Part shown: one piece after another, positions 40,440 through 51,921 of the stretch
Position numbering within the stretch: position 1 is the stretch's first letter
Layout: each line of letters starts with the position of its first letter
Assembly (NCBI GenBank): GCA_032716605.1
Contig: CM064517.1
Location: forward strand, 25,412,840 to 25,476,839
Length of the DNA stretch: 64,000 bases
Direction of reading: 5' to 3'
Source of the DNA: Paralithodes platypus
Taxonomy: Eukaryota > Arthropoda > Malacostraca > Decapoda > Lithodidae
Position numbers and translations under genes: made by a program
Notes under the pieces: generated by a model
What the model saw: the letters and a program-made list of their open reading frames with translations, nothing else
Database searches by the model: none
Told to the model about the DNA's origin: nothing

Positions 40440-40980
40440 GCCCGTCTATCCCCTCTCACCTCATCATCCTCACCCTTCTCATCCCCTCCAATCAATTCTC
40501 TCTGCCCTCCAGAATTCTTCTCATCACCCATCACCCCTTCCTACTCTCTCTCCTCTCTCTCTCTCATCTCTCTCTCCCCGCCATCGATAACTCTCTCATC
40601 TCTCATTCTCATCTCTCTCTCGTTTTCTCTTCTCTTTCTCTCTTCTCCCTCTCTCTCTCCTGCTCTCTCTCTCTCACTCCAACTCTCTCACTCCATCACA
40701 AACACATCTACTCGACCTCGTGCTCACTCATAATCTCACTCACGTCCTACACAAAACCCCACACTCTCACTCCCATCACACAAAAAAACCTCAAACAAAC
40801 ACCCCATCTCTCTCCGTCCTCTCTCTTCTCTCTCAATCCTCCTCTTCGCTATCATCTTCTCCTCCTCTCTCTCCTCTCCTCTTCCTCTCGCCTCTCATAT
40901 CTTTAACCATTCCTACATTCTTCCCTCTTTCTTATTTCCCAGCCCTGATTCTCTTTCTCAGCCTCTGCCTCATGCACATC
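40440..40980. repeat. CT-rich low-complexity tract
   Basis: TCTCTC, CTCATC and CACTCAC mixtures. The Ser/Leu-rich frames are artefacts. Confidence 0.8.
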
Positions 40981-41044
40981 GGTTATAATGGACAACTACA
41001 ATAGAGGCATTTATATTTGGTTTGATTGTAATGGGTGCAATTAA

Positions 41045-41258
41045 ATAACCCCCTCGGTATAAGGAAATATTTATATATTATACTTTGATTATCATTAGAC
41101 GAATTTCCTCAGTTTCGGAAGGCTCTCTAAGAATAAGAGGTAAAGTGTCACAATTAACTCTGACTGACTCCCAAAATGTCTTCTTAATTCGAATAAAATC
41201 GTCTAATGATGGCCAGAATTTAATGTAGAAACGCATCCCCGCATCCTGACAGGGTTAA
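41045..41258. mobile_element. TTAA-D element
   Basis: AACCCCCTCGGTATAAGG left, CATCCTGACAGGGTTAA right. Inner arms ATCATTAGACGAATTTCCTC and AATAAAATCGTCTAATGATG pair. Confidence 0.75.
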
Positions 41259-41400
41259 TATCATACTATTTCAGCTATCAGCATAAACCTTAAATAATGT
41301 AGTTTTGTTCCAATTTGCTATAGGCAACAATTTGTGGTGCAGATTACGGGAATCTATCTATCTATTGCCAGACTTCATGATCCCCGAAGGGGTGGCCACG

Positions 41401-41500
41401 NNNNNNNNNNNNNNNNNNNNNNNNNNNNNNNNNNNNNNNNNNNNNNNNNNNNNNNNNNNNNNNNNNNNNNNNNNNNNNNNNNNNNNNNNNNNNNNNNNNN
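41401..41500. other. Assembly gap (100 N)
   Basis: Exactly 100 N, the usual size for a gap of unknown length. Open frames crossing it are meaningless. Confidence 0.99.
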
Positions 41501-41839
41501 GAATTCCATTTTCTCTCCCAGGCCCTTGGTTAGCGTGGCTGGGATACATATCTTTCTGCCTCACACATCAGGGGTATCAGGAAAACCCTCTTTAATAACA
41601 CATCCACATCCAACTTCATGACATTGCCCTACATCGCTATCCTCTATCCATACAATACTACTCTTCCCACTACATACCATACGTGTAACACCATACACTT
41701 ACCTTAAATATGGCAGTACAATTGTTAAGAGCAAACCTGGTGGTCCCTCGCATATCCACCCCCCGCAGGGTTGGGATATTGACACAGGGCCCTCCCGGCC
41801 CTCATCATGCGACTGTGTCAAGAGCACTGCAACGTCCCA
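41501..41839. other. Probable 5' region of the LINE that follows
   Basis: No stop-free frame of interest. It lies directly upstream of the endonuclease and may be its 5' UTR or ORF1 remnant. Confidence 0.35.
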
Positions 41840-43080
41840 AAGCTGCTTGTCAGTACAGCTATTTCTTTAGTAACATAAGGGGACTTCACTCTAACATCAA
41901 TTCTGTACACCAATTTCTTCAAGCAGAATCCCCTACTCTCCTTTTTTGACAAGAGACTCAAGTAACATCCACATCTGACACATCTAGATTTAATTTTCCA
42001 GGTTATCAACTGCTCCAAAATTTCCGACCTAAAGGTGGTGTATGTTGCTTCGCAAAATCTGAAATTGCCCTGGAGGAGGTTACTAGTTTCAATTGTCCCT
42101 ATTTTGATTATTCTATATACAAATTAATTTCTGCTGGTAAATTTAAATACATATGTTGCATCTACCGTTCCCCAAATACTCCTCCAGAGCAAAGTCTTTT
42201 TGATTCTCTGTCCTCACAACTCAGTGTCCTCAACTTAAATGCTTCTTCTGAAATCACTGTGTTGGGTGAGGTAAATGCCCATAATGTTGAATGGCTCACT
42301 CATTCAGCCAGGACTGATGATGCTGGTCTTGAATGTTAGCTATTTGCAGACTCATTTAATCTCATTCAACTAGTCAACCAACCCACCCGTGTACCAGATA
42401 ATGCTAATCATAATTCCCACCTACTGGACTTATTTTTAACAACCAATTCAGAAAATTATGATGTTACAGTGAGGTCCCCACTTGGATCTTCTGATCACTG
42501 TCTGATACAGGCCACCGTCTATCACCTACCACACCTTCCCACTCTGAACCTGTTTTGGTGACTAAATGGCATTACGATAGGGCAGACTGGGAGGGTCTTC
42601 AAGGTTTCTTTATTGATATTCCCTGGACCTCTTTCTTTTCTAATGATGCACACTCCACCTTGAGCCACATACAAGATTTTTGTAAAAATTGGAATGGAAA
42701 CTTTTATTCCTCATCAAAAGTACAGTAAAAGATCTAATTCAACTAAATGGTTTGACCATAATTGTGCTAGAGTAACTGAACAAAAAGCAATAGCCTACAA
42801 TGCATACACCAGATCAAAAACACATGAAGCCTTTAATTACTTTAGAAACATCATAAATCATGCCAAAAACTGTATTAAACTTAACTAAATCCAACTTTCT
42901 CCATAAGCAGGCAAATAAACTTCTAAATAATCCAAATGATAACAAAATATTTTGGTCTACTCTTAACTCATTCAAATCCAACTTCACTACTGCTTCATCC
43001 ATTCCACCATTAAAATCTCCGACTGGCAATCTTGTAAGTGACCCACGAGGTAAAGCTAACCTTCTTGCAGATTTTTCTCC
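41840..43080 (+). pseudogene. LINE ORF2: APE endonuclease domain and linker, decayed
   Basis: Translation in shifting frames gives SNIRGLHSNINSVHQFLQ (EN N-terminus) and an ET motif preceded by a stop. Then VCCFAKSEIALEEV, YRSPNTPPEQSLFDSL, GEVNAHNVEW (family usually GDFNAH, so an acidic residue is lost), LFLTTNSENYDVTV and SDHCLI with the catalytic SDH. The linker continues with KWFDHNCARVTEQKAIAYNA and FWSTLNSFKSNFT. There are several stops (about 41947, 42337) and frameshifts. Such endonucleases nick target DNA for target-primed reverse transcription. Confidence 0.8.
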
Positions 43081-44702
43081 ACCAACTCAACCTTAGATGA
43101 CATAAATCAAGATGTCCCTGTACTTAATTTTAATTCACCTGAAATTCCCTCACTTAAGATCCACACCAGACATGTCAAACTATTTTGCAGAATCTCTCAG
43201 TAGATAAGGCTCCTGGTCCAGATGAAATTCCTCCAATAGTACTTAAGAATTGCTCCTTGGTGCTCGCTCCTGTATTGGCAAAATTTTTCCGTCTGTGTAC
43301 TCATACCTCATGCTTCCCAGTACCCTGGAAAGAAGCAAACATCCATCCAGTTCCTAAAAAAGGTGCCTCTTCAGATCCATCAAACTACAGACCAATAGCT
43401 ATAACTTCCACTCTTGGCAAAGTTTTTGAAATTATATTAAATAATCACATAATTAAGCATCTGGAGAATAATAAATTAATCAGTGATAGGCAATATGGTT
43501 TTAGACGATGTCGATCAACTGCAGACATTCTTTGCCTTCTTTAAGCATCAAATCAACCAAGCTACAGACCAGATGGTGAAACACATACAAAAGCACTGGA
43601 TATATCAAAGGCATTTGATAGAGTCTGGCATCAATCCTTATTGTCGAAGATGTCACACTACGGCCTTGCATCATTAGTTCCACTAATTTCTTCTTATCTT
43701 CATAACAGAAAAATACGTGTAATGGTAGATGGCCTTTATTCTCAATTTCACTCAATAAATGCTGGTGTTCCCCAGGGATCAGTTCTGGCCCCAACTCTGT
43801 TCCTCATTCATATCAATGATCTCATATCTACCACTCATAATCCAATACATTCCTACGCAGATGACTCAACACTCCACAGTTCCTTCACATTTACCAATTC
43901 TTTCACCCAACCCGATCTTATAAATTCAAAAATAAACACTGCAATTTCTCTGAACCAGGACCTTTCTAGAATTAATGAATGGGGACAAGAGAATCTAGTT
44001 TCCTTTAATGCACAGAAAACCAAGTACATTCAATTTTCTAACCGACAGAATCTCACTGACTCCCATATATTTTTAATGATGTAAATATTCCCACTACCCC
44101 TAGTATTGACATTCTCGGTGTAACATTAACTACTAACTTGAGCTGGACACATTATGTTAGAAGCATTGGCTAAGAATGCCTCTAAAAAACTGGGACTCCT
44201 GTACAGAGTTCGAGAATTCTTCACTGACGAGCAGTTGGCCGTAATATATAAAAGTCATGTGCGCTCTCAGATGGATTACTGTTCACCTCTGTGGGGTGAA
44301 GTGGAGTGGTTGCATTGAGGCAGTTGGACAAAATTCAAAATAAAGCTATTAGATTAATCAATAACCCTGCAATCACACAGGACCTTCCTACATTAGCCAT
44401 ACGAAGAAACGTTGCATCCCTTGCAGTATTCTACAGATATTTTCACAGCAATTGTTCCGAGGAACTTGCTTCAATTGTGCCGCCTCTCCACATCTTTCCC
44501 CGTAGAACTAGGGCAGCTGAGAGCGCCCATGAATTTACACTTTCTCCTCCACAATGCAGAACTTCTGCTTATCAGAATTCATTTATCCCCAGAGCTACTA
44601 CTCTTTGGAATTCACTTCCCTCGAATTGCTTTCCACAAACTTACAATCAACAAATGTTTAAATCCAGTTGTTACAAACATTTTATGAATGGAGGATGCCT
44701 TT
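43081..44702 (+). pseudogene. LINE ORF2: reverse transcriptase, frameshifted (jockey-like)
   Basis: RT blocks in order across several frames: SVDKAPGPDEIPPIVLKNC, NIHPVPKKGASSDPSNYRPI, YGFRRCRSTADIL, DISKAFDRVWHQ, GVPQGSVLAPTLFLIHINDL, the catalytic YADDS, NEWGQENLVSFNAQKTKYI, DILGVTLTTNLSW. The C-terminus is ALRQLDKIQNKAIRLI to MNGGCL. Breaks occur at about 43545, 44085 and 44300. From about 43645 on it is nearly identical to the minus-strand copy at 29361-30510, so both derive from one recently active family. RT clade not resolved here. Confidence 0.87.
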
Positions 44703-44780
44703 AGGCACATGGACCTTTTTGTTTTATCTGTGTTTTTCCTTCCTCCGTTCATTGTCTCTTAAAAAAAAAAAAAAAAAAAC
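44703..44780 (+). mobile_element. LINE 3' UTR and poly-A
   Basis: AGGCACATGGACCTTTTTG, TCATTGTCTCTTAAAAA and an A-run of about 20, matching the complement at 29361-29435. Poly-A distinguishes this family from the AAC-tailed and TTCTTATG-tailed LINEs elsewhere in the window. Confidence 0.85.
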
Positions 44781-44804
44781 ATGTCACATTATTTCCTTCT
44801 CTAT

Positions 44805-45240
44805 TAATCTATCTATCTATCTATCTATCTATATATCTATCTATCAATCTATCTATCTATCTAGTTATCTCCATGTGTCTATCAATAATATCTGTCTGTC
44901 TGGCTGTTTATCTATCTATTTATCTCTCTATCTGTCTATCTTTTTCCTATATCTATCTATCAATCTATCTATCTAGTTATCTCCATGTGTCTATCAATAT
45001 ATCTGTCTGTCTGGCTGTTTATCTATCTATTTATCTCTATCTGTCTATCTTTTTCCTATATCTATCTATCAATCTATCCATCTCTCTATATATCTATTTG
45101 TGTATCAATATATCCGTCTGTCTGGCTGTTTATCTATCTATTTATCTCTCTATCTGTATCTTTTTCCTATATCTATCTATCAATCTATCCATCTCTCTAT
45201 ATATCTATTTGTGTATCTATCTCTGTACCTTACTATCCTA
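44805..45240. repeat. (ATCT)n with higher-order ~128-bp units
   Basis: ATCT arrays interspersed with GTTATCTCCATGTGTCTATC and GTCTGTCTGGCTGTTTATC repeat three to four times as a larger unit. Confidence 0.9.
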
Positions 45241-45350
45241 TTGTTGATGTACTGACGACGACCTCTTCCTATTATATTTAATTTTGTCTTCCCTCCTACC
45301 GCATTCGTCTCTTCACTTGTATTTCTTCTTGTTCTTCACTTCCATTTTAA

Positions 45351-46047
45351 CGTCTACTATGCTACTATTCTATTTTGCAACCTACTATGCTACTATTCTA
45401 TTTTGCAACCTACTATGCTACTAATCTACTTTGCAACCTACTATGCTACTAATCTATTTTGCAACCTACTATGCTACTAATCTATTTTGCAACCTACTAT
45501 GCTACTAATCTATTTTGCAACCTACTATGCTACTATTCTGTGTTATCGTCTACTATGCTACTAATCTATTTTGCAACCTACTATGCTACTAATCTATTTT
45601 GCAACCTACTATGCTACTAATCTATTTTGCAACCTACTATGCTACTAATCTATTTTGCAACCTACTATGCTACTAATCTATTTTGCAACCTACTATGCTA
45701 CTAATCTATTTTGCAACCTACTATGATTCTAATCTATTTTGCAACCTACTATGATACTAATCTATTTTGTAACCTATATGCTACTAATCTATTTTGCAAC
45801 CTACTATGCTACTAATCTATTTTGCAACCTACTATGCTACTAATCTATTTTGCAACCTACTATGCTACTATTCTGTGTTATCGTCTACTATGCTACTAGC
45901 CCATTTTGCAAAACCTACTATGCTACTAATCTATTTTGCAACCTACTATGCTACTAATCTATTTTGCAACCTACTATGCTACTAATCTATTTTGCAACCT
46001 ACTATGCTACTAATCTATTTTGCAACCTACTATGCTACTAATCTATT
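45351..46047 (+). repeat. 28-bp minisatellite, about 25 units
   Basis: Unit AACCTACTATGCTACTAATC plus TATTTTGC. Two positions carry a distinct TTATCGTCTACTATGCTA variant (45541, 45878), indicating block duplication. Confidence 0.95.
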
Positions 46048-46440
46048 TGATCAACTACATCCTCCTCTTCCTCTACACCCTCTTCATGTTATCCTTCCTC
46101 CTCTTCATCCTTTAACTCCTCCTTCTGTTCCCCTTCCTCCTTCTCTTCTACTTTTACCTCCTCCTCCCTCTGTATTTCTTCTCTCTCCTCTTCCTGCTAT
46201 GTCACTTCTTCTTCATCTACACCCTCCTCCTCCTTCTCCTCTAATTCTTCCTCCTCCTCCTCCTCCTCCTCCTCCTCCTCCTCCTCCTCCTCCTCCTCCT
46301 CCTCCTCTCCTCCCCCTCCTCCTCCTCCTTCCTCCCCTACTCCTCCTCCTTTTCCTCCTTCTTCCCCTACTCCGCGTCCTCTACATCCTCCTCTTCCTCT
46401 TCCTCCTGAACGTCCTTAATCTTCTGACTAACACTTCCTG
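46048..46440. repeat. CCT-rich low-complexity tract
   Basis: CCTCCT arrays (46248-46345) in a wider CTTCCT region. The poly-Pro frame is an artefact. Confidence 0.88.
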
Positions 46441-46475
46441 TCAAAAATATCCTCGCGAATATTTGTTACGCTCAT

Positions 46476-46596
46476 TACTCTCTCTCTCTCTCTCTCTCTC
46501 TACACACTATCTCTCCTCTCTCATTCACTCATTCACTCACTCTCTCTCTCTCTCTCTATATATATATATTATATATATATATATATATTAATTTAT

Positions 46597-46631
<35 letters not shown>

Positions 46632-46709
46632 ATCATCATTTTACAGTATTACGTCATGTATTCATATTTCTGTAGGTATGCTAATGTTCCTCATGACTTC
46701 TAATTAAAA

Positions 46710-46743
<34 letters not shown>

Positions 46744-46760
46744 CTGTGTGTGTGTGTGTG
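46476..46760. repeat. (CT)n, (TA)n, (GT)n microsatellites
   Basis: Separate CT, TA, CT and GT arrays with short unique joins. 46761-46925 is unassigned. Confidence 0.9.
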
Positions 46761-46930
46761 TTGTTTTGTATTGGTATTTGTATTCCTATTGTTTTCTTTT
46801 GTTATTGTTGTACTTTTTGCATCATGATCTAATATTAAGGCAATGTTATGTTGTCTTGTTTTTCTTATTCTGTTTGTTCAACCCCCACTGAGAATACTAA
46901 GGAAGCTCAATTTATCACTTCCGCCTACAA

Positions 46931-47180
46931 CGTTGGACGGAGGTTAGGTTATCGCCTCCGTTGGTTTGTCTGTCTCTCTGTAAATATGTTATCTCGCAAA
47001 GTCAGGCACCTATTTTCACGAAATTTGGCGGTCAGATAGTATATGGGCCGAGGAAGAATATGTGTAATTTGGAGATGACCCGGATAATATTTCACACTGG
47101 CATCATTACTGTGCATTTAAGTATATATTGACACAAAGCCAGCGTAAGCGGAGGTATGCGCTCTACCGGGTGCCCCTATA
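46931..47180 (+). mobile_element. Element H, contiguous copy
   Basis: Starts with the hairpin-forming GGACGGAGGTTAGG..TCGCCTCCGTTG. Then TTATCTCGCAAAGTCAGG, TTTTCACGAAATTTGGCGGT, CACACTGGCATCATTACTGT and GCGGAGGTATGCGCTCTACC with GGGTGCCCC. The CACGAAATTTGG and GCGGAGG...GTGC motifs look like those I recall from widespread invertebrate interspersed repeats; function and class unknown to me. Confidence 0.6.
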
Positions 47181-47194
47181 GTTAGATTCTGTAT

Positions 47195-47532
47195 TTAAGG
47201 GGAGGTTTTTAGTTTGGTTCCTAGATATCCTTCAAGCTTAAGATTACACCCCCTTGAGCCCCTTTCAAGATAAATTTGTACATTTTTCGGTAGAAAAATG
47301 TCCCGGTTGAGAGCCGGTTCCTCTTAAATTACAGGCTCGCTATCGCTCGCCAGGATAAAATTGACACCTAAATGGCACGAAAGGTCTTAAAATTGACAGA
47401 AATGGGTTGAAAGTTCTTAAAATCGTCAAAATAATGGGGCAAACGTCTTAAAATTAGAAAAACAATGGGGCTAAAACATGAGGGAGAAAGGAGTCAAGAA
47501 CAAAAATCCCTCAAGTGGAAATCTTACCTTAC
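47195..47532 (+). mobile_element. TTAA-A element, right end mutated
   Basis: TTAAGGGGAGGTTTTTAG left end, wobble hairpin CCGGTTGAGAGCCGG, all modules. The right end reads ATCTTACCTTAC instead of ATCTCCCCTTAA. Confidence 0.85.
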
Positions 47533-47686
47533 TTAATGCGTCCTCGAAAATATATAAGTGTCATAATTAATACAAAGCTGTAAAACGAAATACAAGCCAA
47601 CCCTGACAGGAACCGTTCGCACACTATGAATCTAAAATAACTGATCAAAATCACTATGAGAAATTAAGGCATTCTCTTCATCCTCA

Positions 47687-48027
47687 TTAAGGGGGGGTGA
47701 CCTGTTTTTGTTCTGTCCTTTATCTATCTTTCTCTGGCTTGTATCCATTTGGCCCCATTCAGCCTACTGTTTTAAGATGTTTTATCCCCATCCAGGTGTC
47801 AATTTTTTACTGGTGAGCGGTAGCGAGCCACCATATTTTTTATTTTTGTTGGACAGCAGGCTAAATTTGTACATTTTTCGATAGAAAAATGTCTCCGGCG
47901 AAGCCGGATTTCTTAATATAATGCTGGCTCGCTATCGCTCGCCAGGAAGAAATCGACACCTAGATGGGGATAAAAGTCTTAAAATAGTTGGCTGAATGGG
48001 GCCGAATGGATACAAGCCAGAGAAACA
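47687..48027. mobile_element. TTAA-B fold-back element, right terminus truncated
   Basis: TTAAGGGGGGGTGACC, left arm, both hairpins (CTCCGGCGAAGCCGG), right arm to GGATACAAGCCAGAGAAA. The terminal TTAA is missing. Confidence 0.85.
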
Positions 48028-48094
48028 CATAAGCTTCATAATACACAAACTACGATACTGTATCAATCAACCTGAGCATGAGGACACTGAGGGG

Positions 48095-48770
48095 CAAATA
48101 TATACTGTGTGTGGGTGTAATTATATATACTGTGTGTGGGTGTAATTATATATACTGTGTGTGGGTGTAATTATATATACTGTGTGTAATATATATACTG
48201 TGTGTGGGTGTAATTAATATATACTAGTGTGTGGGTGTAATTATATCACTGTGTGTGGGTGTAATATATATATAATGTGTGTGGGTGTGTAATTATATAT
48301 ACGGTGTGGGGGTTGTAATTATATATACTGTGTGTGGGTGTAATTATATATACTGTGTGGGTGTAATTATATATACTGTGTGTGGGTGTAATTATATGTA
48401 CTGTGTGTGGGTGTAATTATATATACTGTGTGGGTGTAATTATATACTGTGTGTGGGTGTAATTATATATACTGTGTGTGGGAGTAATTATATATACTGT
48501 GTGTGGGTGTAATTATATATACTGTGTGTGGGTGTAATTATATATACTGTGTGTGGGTGTAATTATATATACTGTGTGTGGGTGTAATTATATATGCTGT
48601 GTGTGGGTGTAATTATATATGCTGTGTGTGGGTGTAATTATATATACTGTGTGTGGGAGTAATTATATATACTGTGTGTGGGTGTAATTATATATACTGT
48701 GTGTGGGTGTAATTATATATACTGTGTGTGGGTGTAATTATATATGCTGTGTGTGGGTGTAATTATATTC
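48095..48770 (+). repeat. 25-bp minisatellite, about 27 units
   Basis: Unit CTGTGTGTGGGTGTAATTAT plus ATATA, with frequent short-unit variants in the first third. Confidence 0.94.
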
Positions 48771-48847
48771 TTGCATTAATTAGGTGGCAACTAGTATTAT
48801 AATATGGCCAAGGCATTATACAAAGATTATACGGCATGTTGAGAACC

Positions 48848-48849
<2 letters not shown>

Positions 48850-48878
<29 letters not shown>

Positions 48879-48922
48879 CTTATCACAACACACTAATCAT
48901 TACCAAATTATGGAAAATTATA

Positions 48923-48959
<37 letters not shown>

Positions 48960-49003
48960 TATTATTCTTATAACACACTATCATTACCAAATTACGCAAA
49001 ATT

Positions 49004-49058
<55 letters not shown>
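48850..49058. repeat. Tandem blocks of (GA)n with shared flank
   Basis: GA arrays at 48850, 48927 and 49014, each followed or preceded by TATTATTCTTAT and CATTACCAAATTA sequence, so array and flank were duplicated as a unit. A GGAGGA array lies at 49123-49140. Confidence 0.88.
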
Positions 49059-49062
<4 letters not shown>

Positions 49063-49237
49063 TGGGGGAGGGTCGGTGGTGTGGTGGTGGTGGGAGTAGT
49101 TATATAAGGAGACAAATGCAGAGGAGGAGGAGGAGGAGGAAAAGAGAGGCACTATTTATACTAGAGTAAGGGGGAGGAGGTTTGTGTATTATTATATATA
49201 TATATTTATTTATTTATCATTGGCTTTTATTACCTCC

Positions 49238-49560
49238 TTAAGGGGAGATCTCTACTTGAGGGATTTTTTTCTTGACCCCTATCTCCCTCATGTTTAGCCC
49301 CATTGCTTTTGATACTATAAAACGTTTGCCCCATTAGTTTAGCGATTTTAAGAACTTTCACCCCATATTCAGACCTTTCGTGCAATTCAGGTGTCGATTT
49401 TATCCTGGCGAGCGATAGCGAGCCTGTAATTTAAGAGGAACCGGCCTTTGGCCGGAAAATTTTTCTACCGAAAAATTTACAAATTTATCTTGAAAGGGAC
49501 TCAAGGGGGTGTAATTTTAAGCTTGATGGAGGTCTAGGGAACAAACTAAATACCTCCCTT
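49238..49560 (-). mobile_element. TTAA-A element (minus), distal TTAA broken
   Basis: TTAAGGGGAGATCTCTACTT to AAATACCTCCCTTA. All modules in reverse. It directly abuts the following element. Confidence 0.85.
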
Positions 49561-50080
49561 ATGTATTTTTCGGTAGATAAATGAAGGTAGGTTCCTCCTT
49601 AATGAAGGTAGGTTCCTCCTTAATGAAGGTAGGTTCCTCCTTAATGAAGGTAGGTTCCTCCTTAATGAAGGTAGGTTCCTCCTTAATGAAGGTAGGTTCC
49701 TCCTTAATGAAGGTAGGTTCCTCCTAATGAAGGTAGGTTCCTCCTTAATGAAGGTAGGTTCCTCCTTAATGAAGGTAGGTTCCACCTTAATGAAGGTAGG
49801 TTCCTCCTTAATGAAGGTAGGTTCCTCCTTAATGAAGGTAGGTTCCTCCTTAATGAAGGTAGGTTCCTCCTTAATGAAGGTAGGTTCCTCCTTAAGTGCA
49901 GGATCGCTATCGCTCGCCAAGGAACTGATGACATTGAAATGGCACGAAGGGTCTGGAAGTCGCCAAAGCTATGGGGCGAATATCTTAATATAATCCCAAG
50001 AGTAATGGGGCTAAACATGAAGGGGGAAAGGGGTCCGGAATCCCCCCCCCCTCCCCCTCCCCCCTCCCCCCTCTCTCTTA
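49561..50080 (+). mobile_element. TTAA-A element with 21-bp array at the hairpin
   Basis: Begins in the stem-loop (ATTTTTCGGTAGATAAATG). The GGTTCCTCC segment just after the hairpin is amplified (49579-49892). Then GATCGCTATCGCTCGCC, iterons, GGGGCTAAACATGAAGGGGG, a C-rich stretch and CTCTCTTAA. Confidence 0.8.
49579..49892 (+). repeat. 21-bp minisatellite, about 15 units, inside an A element
   Basis: Unit TTAATGAAGGTAGGTTCCTC plus C. One unit lacks a T (49726). One TTAA per unit. Confidence 0.95.
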
Positions 50081-50123
50081 AGTATATATATATATATTTT
50101 TTTTTTGTCTTACTCTATTACTG

Positions 50124-50460
50124 TTGAAGGGGAGATTTCCACTTGAGGGATTTTTTTCTGGACCCCTTTCTCCCTCATGTTTAGCCCCACTGCTTTTGAG
50201 ATTTTAAGACGTTCGCCCTAGTAGTTTAGACATTTTAAGACATTTTGGCCCATTTCTGTCAATTTTAAGACCTTTCGTGCCATTAAGGTGTCAATTTTTT
50301 CCTGGCGAGCGATAGCGAGCCTGTATTTTAAGACCAATCGGCCTCCGGCCGGGACATTTTTCTACCGAAAAATGTACAAATTTATCTTGAAAGGGGGTCT
50401 AGGGGGTGTAATTTTAAGCTTTATGAAAACGTAGGGAACAAACTAAATACCTCCCCTTAA
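50124..50460 (-). mobile_element. TTAA-A element (minus), one end TTGA
   Basis: 337 bp. The right terminus has mutated to TTGAAGGGGAG and the left terminus is intact (CCTCCCCTTAA). All modules present. Confidence 0.87.
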
Positions 50461-50549
50461 TTAATACTACTCTCAGATGATTTTACTCTGCTGTTTAGTA
50501 TAAAAGGCGGGATTTTGTATAATAGGAAACAATGCATATATTATTTCCT

Positions 50550-50553
50550 CTCT

Positions 50554-50592
<39 letters not shown>

Positions 50593-50678
50593 CTATATTG
50601 TTCCTCCTCTCTCTCTCTCTCTCTCTCTATCTATCTCCATATTTTGTTTGTATCCCTTTCTGTTTCTTCTTCACACAC

Positions 50679-50737
<59 letters not shown>

Positions 50738-50850
50738 CATTTTGCTTGTTTCCCTTTCTGTTTTTTCTTTACACCTCTCTCTCTCTTGCCGCACACCTTG
50801 CTTTCTTTCCCTTTCTCTTTCTCTTTCTTCTTCTTCTTCTTCTTCTTCCG
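50550..50850. repeat. (CT)n arrays with repeated TTTGTTTGT / CCCTTTCTGTTT joins
   Basis: CT arrays separated by a recurring CATTTTG..CCCTTTCTGTTT segment (three copies), a higher-order repeat. Confidence 0.88.
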
Positions 50851-50959
50851 CCATATCAACATGCAAGAGAAGGCTACACTATAGGCTACCCACCCCAATA
50901 ACAATCACCATGACCAAAAGCCCTCAAAACAACACGATAGCCTAGCCAATAAATAGATA

Positions 50960-50964
50960 GATAC

Positions 50965-50999
<35 letters not shown>

Positions 51000-51088
51000 A
51001 AAAGAGAGAGAGAACAGAAAGGAAACAGAAGAGGAATACAAAGAAAAAATAGGATATATAGATAGGATATAGCTAGATAGAGAAAGAG

Positions 51089-51147
<59 letters not shown>

Positions 51148-51148
51148 A
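50960..51148. repeat. (GA)n microsatellites
   Basis: GA arrays with AACA and GGATATAG interruptions. Confidence 0.92.
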
Positions 51149-51289
51149 GAGTTATATAGTTACATTATACACAGACTGTACAGACTTGCGGCCCCTACTA
51201 AGCAGTCCGGAAATATTCTAACACAATTTGCTACTAATAACAATAAAACGATTTTTTTTAACAACACTACTAATCTGTCATCCCGCTTG

Positions 51290-51665
51290 TATGGTAAAGT
51301 AACCTGTCGGGATGTTTACGTTGTTCGTGTGCCAGCTTCCCCTCTAAGGAACTCCGCCAAAACAAATGCATCCCTATGGTTTTACGCCCACCCCGCCCAC
51401 TTTCACTGCGGGGTCTTTAATGCCAAGGCTATAGGTATCGATGGGCGTATTCCGGGGGGCGTGGGGGGCGCAGGAAGGCCGGAACTACGGGGGCGGGATT
51501 TGGGAGTGTGGACCGCGAAGACCAAGCCAAGGCCAGGGTCGGGACGCGGCGGGGTGAAGCACCGACCTGATTCTGGGACGCAACGTTGCCACATTTGGCG
51601 GAACTAGAAGCGCCGCGTTGCCAAATTGTTGCACACGGCGCCCGCTCTGTTGCCGAAGGGGGGGA
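51290..51665 (+). promoter_or_regulatory. CpG-rich island, candidate promoter
   Basis: By eye the only clearly GC- and CpG-rich stretch of a few hundred bases in the window outside transposons. It contains CACCCCGCCC, GGGGGCGGGA, ACGCGGCGGGGTG and the E2F-like TTTGGCGGAA with a partner GTTGCCAAATTGTTGC. A 106-codon frame (51287-51607) has no recognisable domain. Downstream 51700-51880 holds CATAAAAGC and a 50-codon open stretch ending at a stop. A transcription start is plausible but unproven. Confidence 0.4.
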
Positions 51666-51882
51666 ATGAACGAATGGAGAGAGATAAAAAATACCTACAT
51701 AAAAGCTAGCGACTGAGACGTTTCATTCGTACGTTTGTTGCAGTCTCGGATGCTGTGAAATGGCTAATTGAAGATGTTAGAGCGAGGAATGGATTAGTTT
51801 TGCCGTGTGTTGTGAGCGTCTTGCAACCGACTGGATTGGCCCGTGCTACAAGTTTAGAAAAGATGAATGTGTAGACGCAACG
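51666..51882. other. Possible transcribed or coding segment after the island
   Basis: A plus-strand frame reads RRFIRTFVAVSDAVKWLIED and on to a stop near 51870. The minus strand is open too. TTTGTTGCAG could be a splice acceptor. No family recognised. Confidence 0.25.

Positions 51883-51885
<3 letters not shown>

Positions 51886-51921
<36 letters not shown>

Noticed and set aside
46931..47180. A conserved gene fragment or RNA
   Set aside because: It recurs in the same module order around 18482-20915, so it is an interspersed repeat.
51287..51607. 106-codon coding sequence in the CpG-rich island
   Set aside because: No recognisable domain, composition explained by GC content; recorded only as part of a candidate promoter.
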